From: a virus
Reading direction: 5' to 3' (one strand)
Length of the DNA: 32,178 nt
Virus record (IMG/VR): IMGVR_UViG_3300034101_004963
Location: 1-32,178 of that record
The stretch's first letter is position 1, and each line of letters starts with the position of its first letter. This document shows positions 20,647 through 29,453 of the stretch, piece by piece. A program made the translations under genes and the position numbers. The notes beneath the pieces are model-generated. The model did no database searches. It worked only from the letters and a program-made list of their open reading frames with translations, and was not told where the DNA came from.

Positions 20647-21137
20647 CAGTTGTTCCCCCTTGCAATGCCAATATCTCGGGTCGTGACTGGCCCCACAGCT
20701 TCCTTCTCCGCCCAGGATTGCGGCACATCGGCCAAAGCCACCGACTCGTTGAAGGTCTGCTGCGATATGACTCCGGCCTGAAGCAGCGCGCCGAGCATCT
20801 GCGTTGTATTTGCGTAATCGTCGGCGGACGTCGCCGGGATCACACTGAGATCGGGATCGGTCAGGGTCGCAAAAGCTGTGATTGCGATCTTCCGCAGCAA
20901 GGTCTTGGCTGCAAAGTCCGGGTCGTCTTCATCGACCGTCCGTTCTGCCAGCATTTGCAACTCGGCAAATTCCATGCGCTGCAAAAACATTGTTTTCACA
21001 GGGTCGATTGGCACATCCACCCGCTTCCTGGGCAAGGTCGTGTCCGGCGCATTAAGCGCGTCGGCAACGTCTTCTTCCGCCATCCCGGCAAACTGCGCTT
21101 CCGCCACCTTTGCCGCGATTTTCTGTTCCCGGTTCAT
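20646..21137 (-). CDS. Hypothetical protein of the tail-fibre cluster
   Basis: 163 residues, acidic and mainly helical (FLQRMEFAELQMLAERTVDE, then ISQQTFNESVALADV). It may be a chaperone or minor tail component next to fibre genes, by position. It begins in an ATGA overlap with the membrane protein gene upstream. No function recognised. Confidence 0.6.
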   Translation of the reverse strand: MNREQKIAAKVAEAQFAGMAEEDVADALNAPDTTLPRKRVDVPIDPVKTMFLQRMEFAELQMLAERTVDEDDPDFAAKTLLRKIAITAFATLTDPDLSVIPATSADDYANTTQMLGALLQAGVISQQTFNESVALADVPQSWAEKEAVGPVTTRDIGIARGNN

Positions 21138-21574
21138 TCATCACCCCCATAGGCCCGCTTTGCGCGCGGCCATACATAAAGCACCAGCGCCACCGACGCG
21201 CAGGCCAGCCAGATCAGAAAATTGGCAGAAAAGTCCTCCACCCGTATCCAGCGGCCCGACGGTGTCAGATTCATCGTCAGCGCCACCTCGGCAGCCCCCA
21301 GCGCAAAGAACGCGCTGTCCTGCACCGTGTCGGTCTTCACCCACCGCTGCACGATCAGTTCGATCACGATCACATAGGTGGCCACCACCGCCAGCCCGAT
21401 GGTCCAGACTGGCGGGGCCAGGCCCACCAGCTGCACCCAAAGCGCGCAGACCCCGTTCGTCAGCCAGCCGCCCAGCGTGATATGACCGATCTGGTTGATC
21501 AGCCCGTAATAGGGCTGGGCCGCAAACCGGTCTGGCGTGTTCAGCTCGCGCCAGAACGCGGCCCAGATCCCCAA
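21134..21574 (-). CDS. VanZ-like polytopic membrane protein, paralogue of 17647-18099
   Basis: 146 residues, three to four membrane segments. It repeats the motif chain of the protein at 17647-18099 in the same order: NQIGH, then IELIVQRW, DTVQDSAF and GA, with similar spacing. The conserved His, Glu, Gln and Asp facing a membrane core recall VanZ. Two divergent copies in one late operon suggest different roles or a heteromer. The envelope-related function is inferred. Confidence 0.6.
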   Translation of the reverse strand: MGIWAAFWRELNTPDRFAAQPYYGLINQIGHITLGGWLTNGVCALWVQLVGLAPPVWTIGLAVVATYVIVIELIVQRWVKTDTVQDSAFFALGAAEVALTMNLTPSGRWIRVEDFSANFLIWLACASVALVLYVWPRAKRAYGGDE

Positions 21575-21575
21575 C

Positions 21576-22013
21576 TTAATCCTCGGTGATCGCGCTGGCG
21601 GCGGTCAGGCGCGGGGTCACGCCGGAAGAAATGGCGATGGTCGGGCTGATCGCGCCCTTGTACAGCACCACGCCACCGCCCGAAGAGGCAACGCCAATGG
21701 AAAAATGCGTGGCCGTGGCCGTGCCGCCGGTACAGGCCGGAAAATCCACGTTTGCGGCCGGCGAAACCGAGTTGCCCGTCACCACAAACCCGGCCCCGGA
21801 CCGCGCCACCCCGACACGGGAATAGCCGGTATAGCTGACCTCGGATGTGGCCTGGGTGCCCGCCTCGCCCGGGTCTGCCGTGTGCAGCGCCAGAAACAGC
21901 TGCCCCGGCGTGGCGGCCCCGCGCAGGCCGGTGGCATCGCCGATATTGGCGATGTTCGAATTCTGGAACACCATCTGCAGCAGCGATGTTTCAAAGGCAT
22001 CAGATTTGGACAT
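21576..22013 (-). CDS. Phage tail-associated beta-rich protein
   Basis: 145 residues with a good AGGAGAAG ribosome-binding site. LFLALHTADPGEAGTQATSE, 'VSYTGYSRVGV' and 'FSIGVASSGGG' are the hallmarks of a widespread phage virion protein found near fibre genes ('LY.ALHTADP.' family); it is usually annotated as hypothetical or tail fibre. Probably a structural tail-tip component. Confidence 0.7.
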   Translation of the reverse strand: MSKSDAFETSLLQMVFQNSNIANIGDATGLRGAATPGQLFLALHTADPGEAGTQATSEVSYTGYSRVGVARSGAGFVVTGNSVSPAANVDFPACTGGTATATHFSIGVASSGGGVVLYKGAISPTIAISSGVTPRLTAASAITED

Positions 22014-22028
22014 GGGTCTTCTCCTGGG

Positions 22029-22229
22029 TTAGCGGCACGCCGCGTCGATGATTTCAATCAGATTCGCCCCCGAGACCGCCGCGCGGTCATCCGGGGTTTC
22101 CGCCAGGGCGGCCGCATGCACGGCCCGCGCCCCCCGCGTCGCCGTGCAGATCGCGTCACCGCTGGTCAGGCTTGCGGGCGCGCATCCGGCGACGGGCAGC
22201 AGCAGCATCAGTGTGAACAGGCGCGTCAT
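22029..22229 (-). CDS. o-spanin lipoprotein (Rz1-like)
   Basis: 66 residues from ATG 22229 with GGAGAAGG upstream. A short basic N-terminus, hydrophobic LFTLMLLLP and lipobox VAGC mark an outer-membrane lipoprotein. Its start lies inside the downstream part of the i-spanin gene in a different frame, the overlapping Rz/Rz1 layout. With the i-spanin it would fuse inner and outer membranes in the last step of lysis. Confidence 0.75.
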   Translation of the reverse strand: MTRLFTLMLLLPVAGCAPASLTSGDAICTATRGARAVHAAALAETPDDRAAVSGANLIEIIDAACR

Positions 22230-22386
22230 GGGCCTTCTCCATTGTTTCCTGGTATCCCTTGGCATCGCGCAGATCGCGCGCCCTGGCCGCATCGGCGCGG
22301 CCCTTGGCGTACAGCCCAAGGCCCCCCAGCACCGCCGCCAGCGGCTTCCACAGCACCAGCAGCAGGCGCAGGATGGTGGCGGTCAC
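22156..22386 (-). CDS. i-spanin (Rz-like)
   Basis: 76 residues from GTG 22386 (GTGA overlap with the methylase stop). One N-terminal membrane segment ([20 protein letters not shown]) and a charged helical ectodomain ([20 protein letters not shown], then [12 protein letters not shown]), the shape of short Rz proteins in Rhodobacterales phages. The 3' 74 bases also encode the start of Rz1. Confidence 0.7.
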   Translation of the reverse strand: MTATILRLLLVLWKPLAAVLGGLGLYAKGRADAARARDLRDAKGYQETMEKAHDAPVHTDAAAARRRMRARKPDQR

Positions 22387-23058
22387 AGCAGCGGCTCCTG
22401 CACCGGCACGGGCGCGGGCGGCGCGATGAACAGGTCCGGCTGCCGCATGGCCTCCTCGACCCGGCGGCAGGCAATGTCGAAATAGTCGGGGTCCAGTTCA
22501 ATGCCGATGCCCTTGCGGCCCAGTTTCTGGCAGGCAACAATGGTGGTGCCGCTGCCCATGAAGGGGTCGAGGATGGTCTTGGCATCGGGCAGGAAGCCGA
22601 GGCACCATTCCATCAGGGCGACGGGCTTTTGGGTCGGGTGTTCTGCCCCGTCGATCATCAGAGCAACGCGGTTTTTCTCAGTGATGCGCAGCGCCTTTTG
22701 CTGCGAGGTCCAAGCAAGTTCGCCGTCCGATTGATTGATGCGCTGCCCCTTGTCCCAAACGAGCCAGCGCATAGACGGCGGCAGAAGATCGGCAAAAAAA
22801 TTGCCGCCCCATATGACCTGATCCGCGCTGATGTTGAGAATTTGGCTAAACACTTCGGGCGCGGGCCTGTTGCCGTCCCACCCCTTGAATTCGTAAGCCT
22901 TGCGCCCGCCGTTTTTGCCCGTGGTTTTCACTTGCCCATCGCGGCCAATCCCATACGGCGGGTCCGTCACGACCGCATCCACCCGCCCCAGGCATCGGCA
23001 TGACCTCAAGGCAATCGCCCAGGATCAGCCGGTGCGGGCCGATACGTTCTTCCCTCAC
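22383..23058 (-). pseudogene. DNA adenine methyltransferase with a one-base frameshift
   Basis: From GTG 23058 (GTGA overlap with the gene upstream) the frame reads [20 protein letters not shown], a normal start for a phage beta-class N6-adenine methylase. It then loses the family sequence at about 22990-22993. The continuation [15 protein letters not shown] is in another frame, as if one C had been inserted in ATGC(C)TGGGG. The remainder is intact: DPPY motif [11 protein letters not shown], and motif [10 protein letters not shown] with an IELDP end. A TTG at 23009 in the second frame could restart translation without the first ~20 residues. Mutation, sequencing error or recoding are the options. 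Confidence 0.75.
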
Positions 23059-23264
23059 GCCCGGTTCCGCGTGAAATAGCCGCTGATCGCCCCCACCGCG
23101 ACCACGCCCCAGCCGATGACCTCGGCCTTGTACGGCCCAAGCGGATGGTCGGGCCAGGCCACGTCCAGCGCGCCGAACGCCCCGTTCACCACCACCCCGG
23201 CAATAACAAAGGCCCACCACTTGCGGGTCGGGGCTGCGGTCGGTTGATTGACAAGTTTGGCCAT
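23055..23264 (-). CDS. Two-span membrane protein, holin candidate
   Basis: 69 residues from ATG 23264 (TGATG overlap with the endolysin stop). Two membrane segments: WWAFVIAGVVVNGAFGALDV and EVIGWGVVAVGAISGYF, with a short loop and a basic C-terminus (TRNRA). Small size, two spans and position next to endolysin make it a class II holin candidate. Confidence 0.6.
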   Translation of the reverse strand: MAKLVNQPTAAPTRKWWAFVIAGVVVNGAFGALDVAWPDHPLGPYKAEVIGWGVVAVGAISGYFTRNRA

Positions 23265-23968
23265 CAGAAACCTCCAGACAAGGCGCGCCACAAGCGCATG
23301 AAAAAGCCGCCCGAAGGCGGCGCGGGAACAGGATCAGGGGCCGCCACATCGGGCGGCGGCGCGGGCGGGCGGGGCACGGGGGCAGGGGCAGCGGGCCGGG
23401 GGGCGCTGGCGGCGCTTGGCAGCCGCCACAACGCTTTTTCGAACACATCCGCATAGCCCGAAATCAGCCAGGCCCTGTCCCTGCCGTTCACCACGCGCCG
23501 CATTTCCACATAGCTGTCATGGTCCGCCAGCTTCTGCCCGGTGAACCAGCCTTCCAGGCAACCGCGCACCAGAATCTTCGCGGCGATCTCCGGTTTCAGC
23601 GCTTCATCGGGAAACGCCACCAGATCAACGCCCAGCCGCTCCGATGCCTTGCGGTAATTGGCCCGCCCGGTGATCTGCACATACCCGCGCCCCCGGAACA
23701 GATACCCGTCACCGGGCCGCGTATTGCCCAGGTCGCGCCCGATGGGGGTGTTCGGCTCGTATTTGTCAAAATACGCCCTGCGGCCCCGTTCGAAGATCGG
23801 CTGCATGGTGGCATCTGTTTCGTGAAAGACCGTCGCCAGCAGATAGGCCCGGTGCGGCGTGAAAAGGCCTTCGGTGGCGGAAAGCAGGAATTCAACGCCC
23901 TCGACCTGTTTTGCGGTCAGCTTGCCCCCGAACAGGTCTTTGCGGATCACATCGAAAAAAGCCTTCAT
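23264..23968 (-). CDS. Endolysin, GH19-like lysozyme
   Basis: 234 residues. The catalytic domain (1-~180) has ATVFHETDATMQPIFE with the catalytic Glu, then YLFRGRGYVQITGRANYRKA, the GRG-QITG-NY signature of GH19 chitinase-like phage lysozymes. A long Pro/Ala-rich linker (~183-217) ends in an aromatic, amphipathic tail (FFMRLWRALSGGF) that may contact the membrane or outer membrane. No signal sequence, so holin-dependent release is expected. ATGA overlap with the membrane protein gene upstream. Confidence 0.9.
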   Translation of the reverse strand: MKAFFDVIRKDLFGGKLTAKQVEGVEFLLSATEGLFTPHRAYLLATVFHETDATMQPIFERGRRAYFDKYEPNTPIGRDLGNTRPGDGYLFRGRGYVQITGRANYRKASERLGVDLVAFPDEALKPEIAAKILVRGCLEGWFTGQKLADHDSYVEMRRVVNGRDRAWLISGYADVFEKALWRLPSAASAPRPAAPAPVPRPPAPPPDVAAPDPVPAPPSGGFFMRLWRALSGGF

Positions 23969-24252
23969 TTCCCGCGCTCCCTCATATACTCCAACGTCGC
24001 CTTCATGCCGGCCAGGGCTTCGCGCACCGCTGCCAGCTCGCGGCGCAGATCGGCCACTTCGCGCCGCTGTTCGTCGCGCGCCTCGGCCAGATCACGGTGC
24101 AGCGCCGCCGCGTCCCGCCGCATCTCTTCGCTCAGATCCTGCAGCGGGTCCGCCGGTTCTTTTTTTCCCCGGAACGACTGGATCAGCAGGTACAGCAGCA
24201 CCCCGCCGGTGGGCCCGAAAATCGCCACCAGCTCTTTAAGCTGTGCTTCCAT
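23965..24252 (-). CDS. Membrane-anchored coiled-coil protein of the lysis cassette
   Basis: 95 residues: an N-terminal membrane segment (FGPTGGVLLYLLIQSF), then ~65 charged residues with strong heptad character (DLSEEMRRDAAALHRDLAEA, then VADLRRELAAVREALAG). This resembles haemolysin/holin-accessory proteins of the XhlA/BhlA shape, or an extra i-spanin-like anchor. It overlaps the endolysin by ATGA. Precise role undecided. Confidence 0.6.
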   Translation of the reverse strand: MEAQLKELVAIFGPTGGVLLYLLIQSFRGKKEPADPLQDLSEEMRRDAAALHRDLAEARDEQRREVADLRRELAAVREALAGMKATLEYMRERGK

Positions 24253-24262
24253 GCCCGCGCCC

Positions 24263-24691
24263 TCACCAGGCGCTGCCGGGCAGCGCTTTCACCCAAAGCC
24301 AGAAATACAGCGGCATGAACAGGATGCTGGCATAGATGCCCACCACAAACTCGCCCCCGGTGAAGATCGCCGAATAGGCGATGGCCGCGAACTGGGTGAA
24401 CTGCACCACAGCCCCCACCAGCACCATCCACCGCTGCACCGGGCGCACCAGCCCGATCACGCACATCAGGCTGCCGCAAATCATGATGCCCGCCCACATC
24501 CGGGCGGGGTAGCTGTAGGCGAACTGCCCCCAGGTATCGGGGTTGAACCCGCGCGAACCGGTCAGCGCATCGGCCATGAACAGCGACCCGATTAGCAGCA
24601 TCGCCAGATTGAACGCAATCAGCAGCGGCGCGTAGCGGTCGATCAGATCGGCAGACCGGGCGCGGGCGGCGGCGGCCGTGGCGCTTTTCAT
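24263..24691 (-). CDS. Four-span membrane protein
   Basis: 142 residues from ATG 24691 (ATGA overlap with the tail-assembly gene). About four membrane segments (LLIAFNLAMLLIGSLFMADA; MWAGIMICGSLMCVIGLV; WMVLVGAVVQFTQFAAIAY; VVGIYASILFMPLYFWLW). No family recognised; a holin/antiholin or superinfection-exclusion role is possible from context. Confidence 0.6.
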   Translation of the reverse strand: MKSATAAAARARSADLIDRYAPLLIAFNLAMLLIGSLFMADALTGSRGFNPDTWGQFAYSYPARMWAGIMICGSLMCVIGLVRPVQRWMVLVGAVVQFTQFAAIAYSAIFTGGEFVVGIYASILFMPLYFWLWVKALPGSAW

Positions 24692-25140
24692 ACAGGCCAT
24701 TCCATTTCAGGAAGCCCCGCAATCGGGCTTTCGGGAATTGCCCCGCCCGCCTGCACCGCCGCGAGCATTGCCAGCGCCGCAGTCCAAACATCATCACGCC
24801 ATGCCACGAACGCCGCGCCTTCGGCCTGCCATGCCGGGATTGTGCTTGCCGCGTAGGTCGCACAGGATACAGCCGAGGTATATCCGCGCGCCCGTGCCGT
24901 GGCCTCTACATGCGCCTCGATTGCAGCGGTATATGCCGCCTGCAATTCTTCCGGCGTTGGTGGGGGTGGGTCGGCAAGTTGCGGAACGCCATTGGCATCC
25001 GGCTTGATTTCCTTGCCAGACGCCTGACCCGCTATCAATTCGGCATGATATTCCGGCGTGATGTCAATAAGATCGCCCGGAAGCGCTGCGTAGCTCAGGC
25101 TTTCGTCGTAAAAGCCTCGGGTCGTGGCACTGTATTTCAT
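24688..25140 (-). CDS. Tail fibre assembly chaperone-like protein
   Basis: 150 residues. MKYSATTRGFYDESLSYAAL, 'LPGDLIDITPEYHAELIAGQ' and 'PDANGVPQLADPPPP' are the typical opening of tail fibre assembly (Tfa/Caudo_TAP-like) proteins. The helical C-terminal half ends in an aromatic MEWPV. It directly follows a fibre gene, the usual arrangement, and probably helps fold or trimerise that fibre. Confidence 0.8.
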   Translation of the reverse strand: MKYSATTRGFYDESLSYAALPGDLIDITPEYHAELIAGQASGKEIKPDANGVPQLADPPPPTPEELQAAYTAAIEAHVEATARARGYTSAVSCATYAASTIPAWQAEGAAFVAWRDDVWTAALAMLAAVQAGGAIPESPIAGLPEMEWPV

Positions 25141-25142
25141 GA

Positions 25143-25772
25143 TCAGTATCCTATTGCCGACCAGCGATAGCCACAGGAACCAAACCCTGTGGATATGTGA
25201 AAGGTTCTCGCCTGCATTCCGGCGTTTGTTGCGAAGTCAACTGCGGTGGCGACAGGAGCCGGGGTTACAGAAGTAATCCCGGCCCATACAAGTGCGGTTG
25301 GGAATGCAACAGGAAACACAATATCCTGCAAGCCAAGGGCATTGGTAATGCCGCTGCCCGCCTTAATGCGCAGGCCACCCGGCAACAGTTGGTCAAGCGG
25401 TACAGCAAGGGTTTGGGCGAAGCCAAGAACAGATTGAAGCGTCGGCATGTCTACTGCCATAAACACCGATGCACCTACGGCTGTCGCGCCAATATCTGCG
25501 CGCACCTGCGCGGGGGTCCGGAACTCCAATGCAGTCCCCGCCGCATTGACCCGCGTCAGATTCAGCCCCTTGCCGGCAATGCTGGGAAAGCCGAACGTGG
25601 TTGCCGCCGCCAGCGCCTCATCCGCGCGCTCGTCAACAAAATCCACCGCATCCCCGACATAGCTGTAAAACCCGCCCGACAGCCAGGTCAGAAAGGTCTG
25701 TGCCTTGGCCGAAAAGGCCGCGTCAGACCGCAGCGGGGCTTCCGGCGCGATGGGCGGGGTCGGTTTCACCAT
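25143..25772 (-). CDS. Tail fibre protein with gp53-like C-terminus
   Basis: 209 residues. N-terminal region (AFSAKAQTFLTWLSGGFYSY) is typical for phage fibres that include 'F..KA..F..WL'. The C-terminal domain ends GFGSCGYRWSAIGY, matching the 'W.AIGY' end of gp53-like fibre tips. Probably a host-contact fibre, encoded upstream of its chaperone. No repeats. Confidence 0.75.
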   Translation of the reverse strand: MVKPTPPIAPEAPLRSDAAFSAKAQTFLTWLSGGFYSYVGDAVDFVDERADEALAAATTFGFPSIAGKGLNLTRVNAAGTALEFRTPAQVRADIGATAVGASVFMAVDMPTLQSVLGFAQTLAVPLDQLLPGGLRIKAGSGITNALGLQDIVFPVAFPTALVWAGITSVTPAPVATAVDFATNAGMQARTFHISTGFGSCGYRWSAIGY

Positions 25773-25773
25773 G

Positions 25774-26658
25774 TCAGATCAGTCCTTCTACTTCCAGGGA
25801 ACAGTCGGAAACGTTCGGCCCCGACAGCGTGATTGTGAAATCGCGGAAAAACCCGAAAACCACCGTTTCCAGGCGCCCGTCGCTGCCGATATACACGGTC
25901 GGCACCGCCCGTGCCGCCGCCAGCATCCGCCGCACATAGGCGGCGCGCGCCGTCAGCACCGTGCCATCATAGGTCACCCGGTCGGCATAGGCGCGGCGGG
26001 TCAGAATTGCATTCCCGAAGGTGTCCCGGTCCTTGCGCGAAAAATCCAGGATATTCACCTGCGTCCCGAACCCGGTCACGCCAAGATCGGTCACCTGCCC
26101 CAAAACCATTTCACCCACAGCCCCGGCACCCGTCATCGTCAGCGCCACCGTCGCCGTTCCGTACAGCGGCAGGTCCGTCAGCACATGGTCAGGCTGCGCA
26201 ATCACCGGCGAAAAGAAATAGCTGCCCCAGTCGAACACCCCGGAATCGTCCAGCAGCGACAGCACCCGGCTGTAGACCGGCCCATCGGTCGGATCGACCA
26301 CGGTCACCGTTGCGGTTGCCCCGCGCAAGCCAAACAGCGCCAGCCCGTTCGTCACCGATCCGTCCGGCGCAATGCTGATCCCGATCCCGGTTCCGGTCGA
26401 CGGGTTGCCCAGAATAGTGTCGAACGCGGCAAAGCGGTTGACCTTGCCCACCCGGGTCCAGGTCGCCGGGTCTTTCGCCGCCCCCGTGACCGGATCATCT
26501 GCGGTCGATGTGGCCGCCTCATACAGGTCATAAGACGGCAAGACATACCGGCGCGTTCCCGCCGCGACTGTGCCCGCCGCCCAAACCGTTTCCGACAGCG
26601 CCAGATTGGTGGTCGTGATCTTTGCCGAATCAAAGGCGCGGGGCGTGATGATCTTCAT
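25774..26658 (-). CDS. Minor tail protein downstream of tape measure
   Basis: 294 residues starting in an ATGA overlap with the tape-measure stop. Beta-rich (ITTTNLALSETVWAAGT, DDSGVFDWGSYFFSPVIAQP, then LETVVFGFFRDFTITLSGP). The slot after tape measure is normally distal tail or tail-tip protein; the sequence fits a structural protein but I cannot assign the family. It contains an 'AYADRVTYDG' segment and no catalytic motif. Confidence 0.65.
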   Translation of the reverse strand: MKIITPRAFDSAKITTTNLALSETVWAAGTVAAGTRRYVLPSYDLYEAATSTADDPVTGAAKDPATWTRVGKVNRFAAFDTILGNPSTGTGIGISIAPDGSVTNGLALFGLRGATATVTVVDPTDGPVYSRVLSLLDDSGVFDWGSYFFSPVIAQPDHVLTDLPLYGTATVALTMTGAGAVGEMVLGQVTDLGVTGFGTQVNILDFSRKDRDTFGNAILTRRAYADRVTYDGTVLTARAAYVRRMLAAARAVPTVYIGSDGRLETVVFGFFRDFTITLSGPNVSDCSLEVEGLI

Positions 26659-29453
26659 GCCGCTCTGGTCCCGGGAAGTCCGTCGATATCCCAGCGCGCA
26701 AAATATTTCTCCATCTTCACAAATCTGTTGTTCATCGACGTCAGCAGCTGATCGGTCCGGACAGCCTGCATCGCAGAGCCAACGACATCCCCCATAAGCG
26801 GTTGGGCAGATGGCACAACCATGCTGGATGCCAGCGCGCCACGCGCCCGGTTGAAGTCCAGAAGGGTTGCAAAGTCTTCCTCTTTGAACCGCCCCATCGC
26901 TTCGCTCAGTTTCTGGGTGGCCTCGGCTGCATCCTCGATGCGCCAGATGTTTTCCTTCAGCGCCCGATTGGACGGGTCCAGGGCTTCCAACTCCCGGCGG
27001 CGCAGTTCCGTGGTGTCACCCTGCAGCCGCAGCAGCTCTTCTTCCAGCCCCTTGCGTTCCCCGGAAATGCGCTGTTCATCTTCCAGCTTCCAGATGCGTT
27101 CCTGCAGCGCCCGGTTGGCCGGGTCCAGCGTTTCCAGTTCGCGGCGGCGCAGCTCCGCAATATTGCCTTCAATGCCCAGCAGACTTTCTTCCAGGGCCTT
27201 GCGCTCACCAGAAATGCGCTGTTCATCTTCCAGCTTCCAGATGCGTTCCTGCAGCGCCCGGTTGGCAGGGGCCAGGGCGGCCAGTTCCCGGCGGCGCAAT
27301 TCGGCGGTATTGCCTTCCAAGCCGAAGATCTGGTTTTCCAGCCCCGTGCGTTGCTGCGTCTCGGCCTGCACACGCTGCGCCTCGGCTGCTGCCTCCAAGG
27401 CCCGACGCTCCGCCTCTGCGCGCTTTTTTGCGCGACGACGCCCGAACAGACCGCCCAGCAGCGCCACCCCCGCGCCAATCGGCCCCAGGGCAGCAGCGCC
27501 ACCCAGACCGGCAAGCAGCCCGCCGCCCGCAGCCCCGCCTGCAGCCCCGCCGATGCCCAGAAGTTTACCCAGACCGCCAAGCAGCCCGCCACCCGCTGCC
27601 CCGCCAGCGCCGCCGCCGATGCCCAGAAGTTTGCCCAGACCGCCCAGCAGCCCGCCACCTTTGCCCCCGCCGCCCAGCAGCCCGCCCAGCAGACCACCCC
27701 CGCCGCCGGCCGCTTTGCCGCCAATGGCAATCATGATCTGGTTTTTGGCAGCCGTCGCAATCATCTCGGCCAGCATCTTCTTGAAGCTGCCCATGATCGA
27801 ATTCGTGAAACTCTTGAAGTCGCTGAACCCGCGCGACACAAAGGCACCGAACGCATCTGCCACATCCCCGACCAGCGGCAAGGAACCTGTCAACTCCTCG
27901 TTAAGCCGCGCGGCTTCCTTCGAATAGGCAAATTCGGTCAGCCCGTTCTTTTTCAGATCGTCCAGCTTGGCCAGTCCGGCGCGGTACTTTTCCAGCGGGG
28001 TCGTGCCATCCTCGACCGCCTTGTTAAGCCGCTCGACCTCCCGCGCAATGTCCGACAGCCCGGCAGCTTCGGCACCGCCAGCCCGGCCAGAACGTCCAAC
28101 GCTGCCAGACGATCCAACGACACCGCTGAACCGCAGACCCGCACCTGTCACCGGCGGTGCAAAAGCCCCACCCTTCCATTGGACGCGGCTGCGCACCGAA
28201 TCCGGGCCGGAAGATTGCCCGGTGCGGGCAAGTTCCCGGTCATAGGCCAGCGATGCCGCCGCCTGCGCGGCACGGAAGGTTTCATCGGCCAGAGACACGG
28301 CCATGTTCCGCGTCATTGCATAGACCTGATACGCGGCAATCATCTTGTCGCGCAAAGTCTCTGCCGCTGCCCATTGGTCGCGGTAGGAATTGCGAATTTC
28401 ATTGGCCCGCAGACGCGCGGCCAGACCCAGGTCTTGCTCGGTCTTCAGTTGCTGCAGGGCAACGTCAATTTCCTCAATTCTTATGGTCAGGGCATCGCGT
28501 TCGTCTTCCGCAGCCTGGCGGAAACCAGCGGCGCGGTTCGCTTGCAGCGAGTCGATCCGCACAAGGATTTGTTCCCGCTCTTGGGTCAGGCGGTTGATCT
28601 CATTCAGGGCGCTCTGCTCTGCCTCTCCCGACGCGCCACTCGCGGCAATCTCCCGCTCAAGCCGAAGCGCGCGGGTCGATTCCGTCAGGCCGTCCATCAT
28701 CGATTTAAGGCGTTCCGTTTCCGCAGTAAGGGCTGCGCTGTCATCCTTGGCCTTCATCGCCCCGGATGCCCATTGGAAAAGCGCGCCACCCCCTGCAATC
28801 ACGCCAATGGTGACAAGCGAAATCGGCGAGATCAGCGATTGAAACGCAGTCAGAAGCAGCGGGCCAACCGTTCGGATGTTAGCCCCCATCGACGTGAACA
28901 CACCATTCAGCTGCGAACCCTGCTGCACCGCAATCAGGAACGGCGATTGCCCACCCGCCAGCTGCACCCCGATGTCCTGGAACTGCGCCGCGATATTTCC
29001 GGTCTGCGCCGACATGCCACGGGCAAAACCGTTGAACCTGTCGGCGCTGACAGACGCGGTATTTGCGGCGGTCGAAACCCCGGCCAGTTCCGCGCTCAGG
29101 CGCTCCATATTCCGGTCGTACAGCGCAGTCGTGATCACGCCACTCTTGAGCGCTTCGTCCAGAAGCCTGACCTGTCCCTCGTATTTTTTTGACGCATTAT
29201 AGAGCGGATTGAAGCGCTTCGACAGAAATTCGATTCGCTTTTCGAACACCGCCGCAGACTTCTCGGCACCTTTCAGGCCCCTTCCGACACCTGTGTCAAT
29301 GTCATCGCCGGTTTTGCGCGCCTTGCGCCCGGTGACATTCATCCGTTGCTCAAGGCGTTTCAATGCCCGATCGGCATCACTGATGCCGGCCTGCAATTTG
29401 GCCGTACCGACCGACATTTCCGCATGCAGTCCGGCGACCGGGATTTGCGTCAT
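26655..29453 (-). CDS. Tail length tape-measure protein
   Basis: 932 residues, the longest gene in the window. N-terminal coiled coils (ISDADRALKRLEQRMNVTG), the conserved block GMSAQTGNIAAQFQDIGVQL (~145-165) with 'SPFLIAVQQGSQL', a membrane-like segment (~208-230, SLVTIGVIAGGGALF), long helices to ~570, a Gly/Leu-rich stretch (~577-657) and three 49-residue coiled-coil repeats (~690-840). This is the TMP_2-type tape measure. At roughly 0.15 nm per residue it predicts a tail near 140 nm, hence a siphovirus. Coupled by ATGA overlap to the frameshifted chaperone upstream. Confidence 0.95.
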   Translation of the reverse strand: MTQIPVAGLHAEMSVGTAKLQAGISDADRALKRLEQRMNVTGRKARKTGDDIDTGVGRGLKGAEKSAAVFEKRIEFLSKRFNPLYNASKKYEGQVRLLDEALKSGVITTALYDRNMERLSAELAGVSTAANTASVSADRFNGFARGMSAQTGNIAAQFQDIGVQLAGGQSPFLIAVQQGSQLNGVFTSMGANIRTVGPLLLTAFQSLISPISLVTIGVIAGGGALFQWASGAMKAKDDSAALTAETERLKSMMDGLTESTRALRLEREIAASGASGEAEQSALNEINRLTQEREQILVRIDSLQANRAAGFRQAAEDERDALTIRIEEIDVALQQLKTEQDLGLAARLRANEIRNSYRDQWAAAETLRDKMIAAYQVYAMTRNMAVSLADETFRAAQAAASLAYDRELARTGQSSGPDSVRSRVQWKGGAFAPPVTGAGLRFSGVVGSSGSVGRSGRAGGAEAAGLSDIAREVERLNKAVEDGTTPLEKYRAGLAKLDDLKKNGLTEFAYSKEAARLNEELTGSLPLVGDVADAFGAFVSRGFSDFKSFTNSIMGSFKKMLAEMIATAAKNQIMIAIGGKAAGGGGGLLGGLLGGGGKGGGLLGGLGKLLGIGGGAGGAAGGGLLGGLGKLLGIGGAAGGAAGGGLLAGLGGAAALGPIGAGVALLGGLFGRRRAKKRAEAERRALEAAAEAQRVQAETQQRTGLENQIFGLEGNTAELRRRELAALAPANRALQERIWKLEDEQRISGERKALEESLLGIEGNIAELRRRELETLDPANRALQERIWKLEDEQRISGERKGLEEELLRLQGDTTELRRRELEALDPSNRALKENIWRIEDAAEATQKLSEAMGRFKEEDFATLLDFNRARGALASSMVVPSAQPLMGDVVGSAMQAVRTDQLLTSMNNRFVKMEKYFARWDIDGLPGTRAA
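26935..27360 (-). repeat. 147-bp (49-codon) repeats in the tape-measure gene
   Basis: Three units encode LEGN.AELRRREL..L.PANRALQERIW followed by KLEDEQRISGERK. Positions 27064-27073 and 27211-27220 mark the same point in two neighbouring units, 147 bp apart. The first and second units are close to identical at DNA level; the third (26935-27070) has diverged. Confidence 0.75.
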
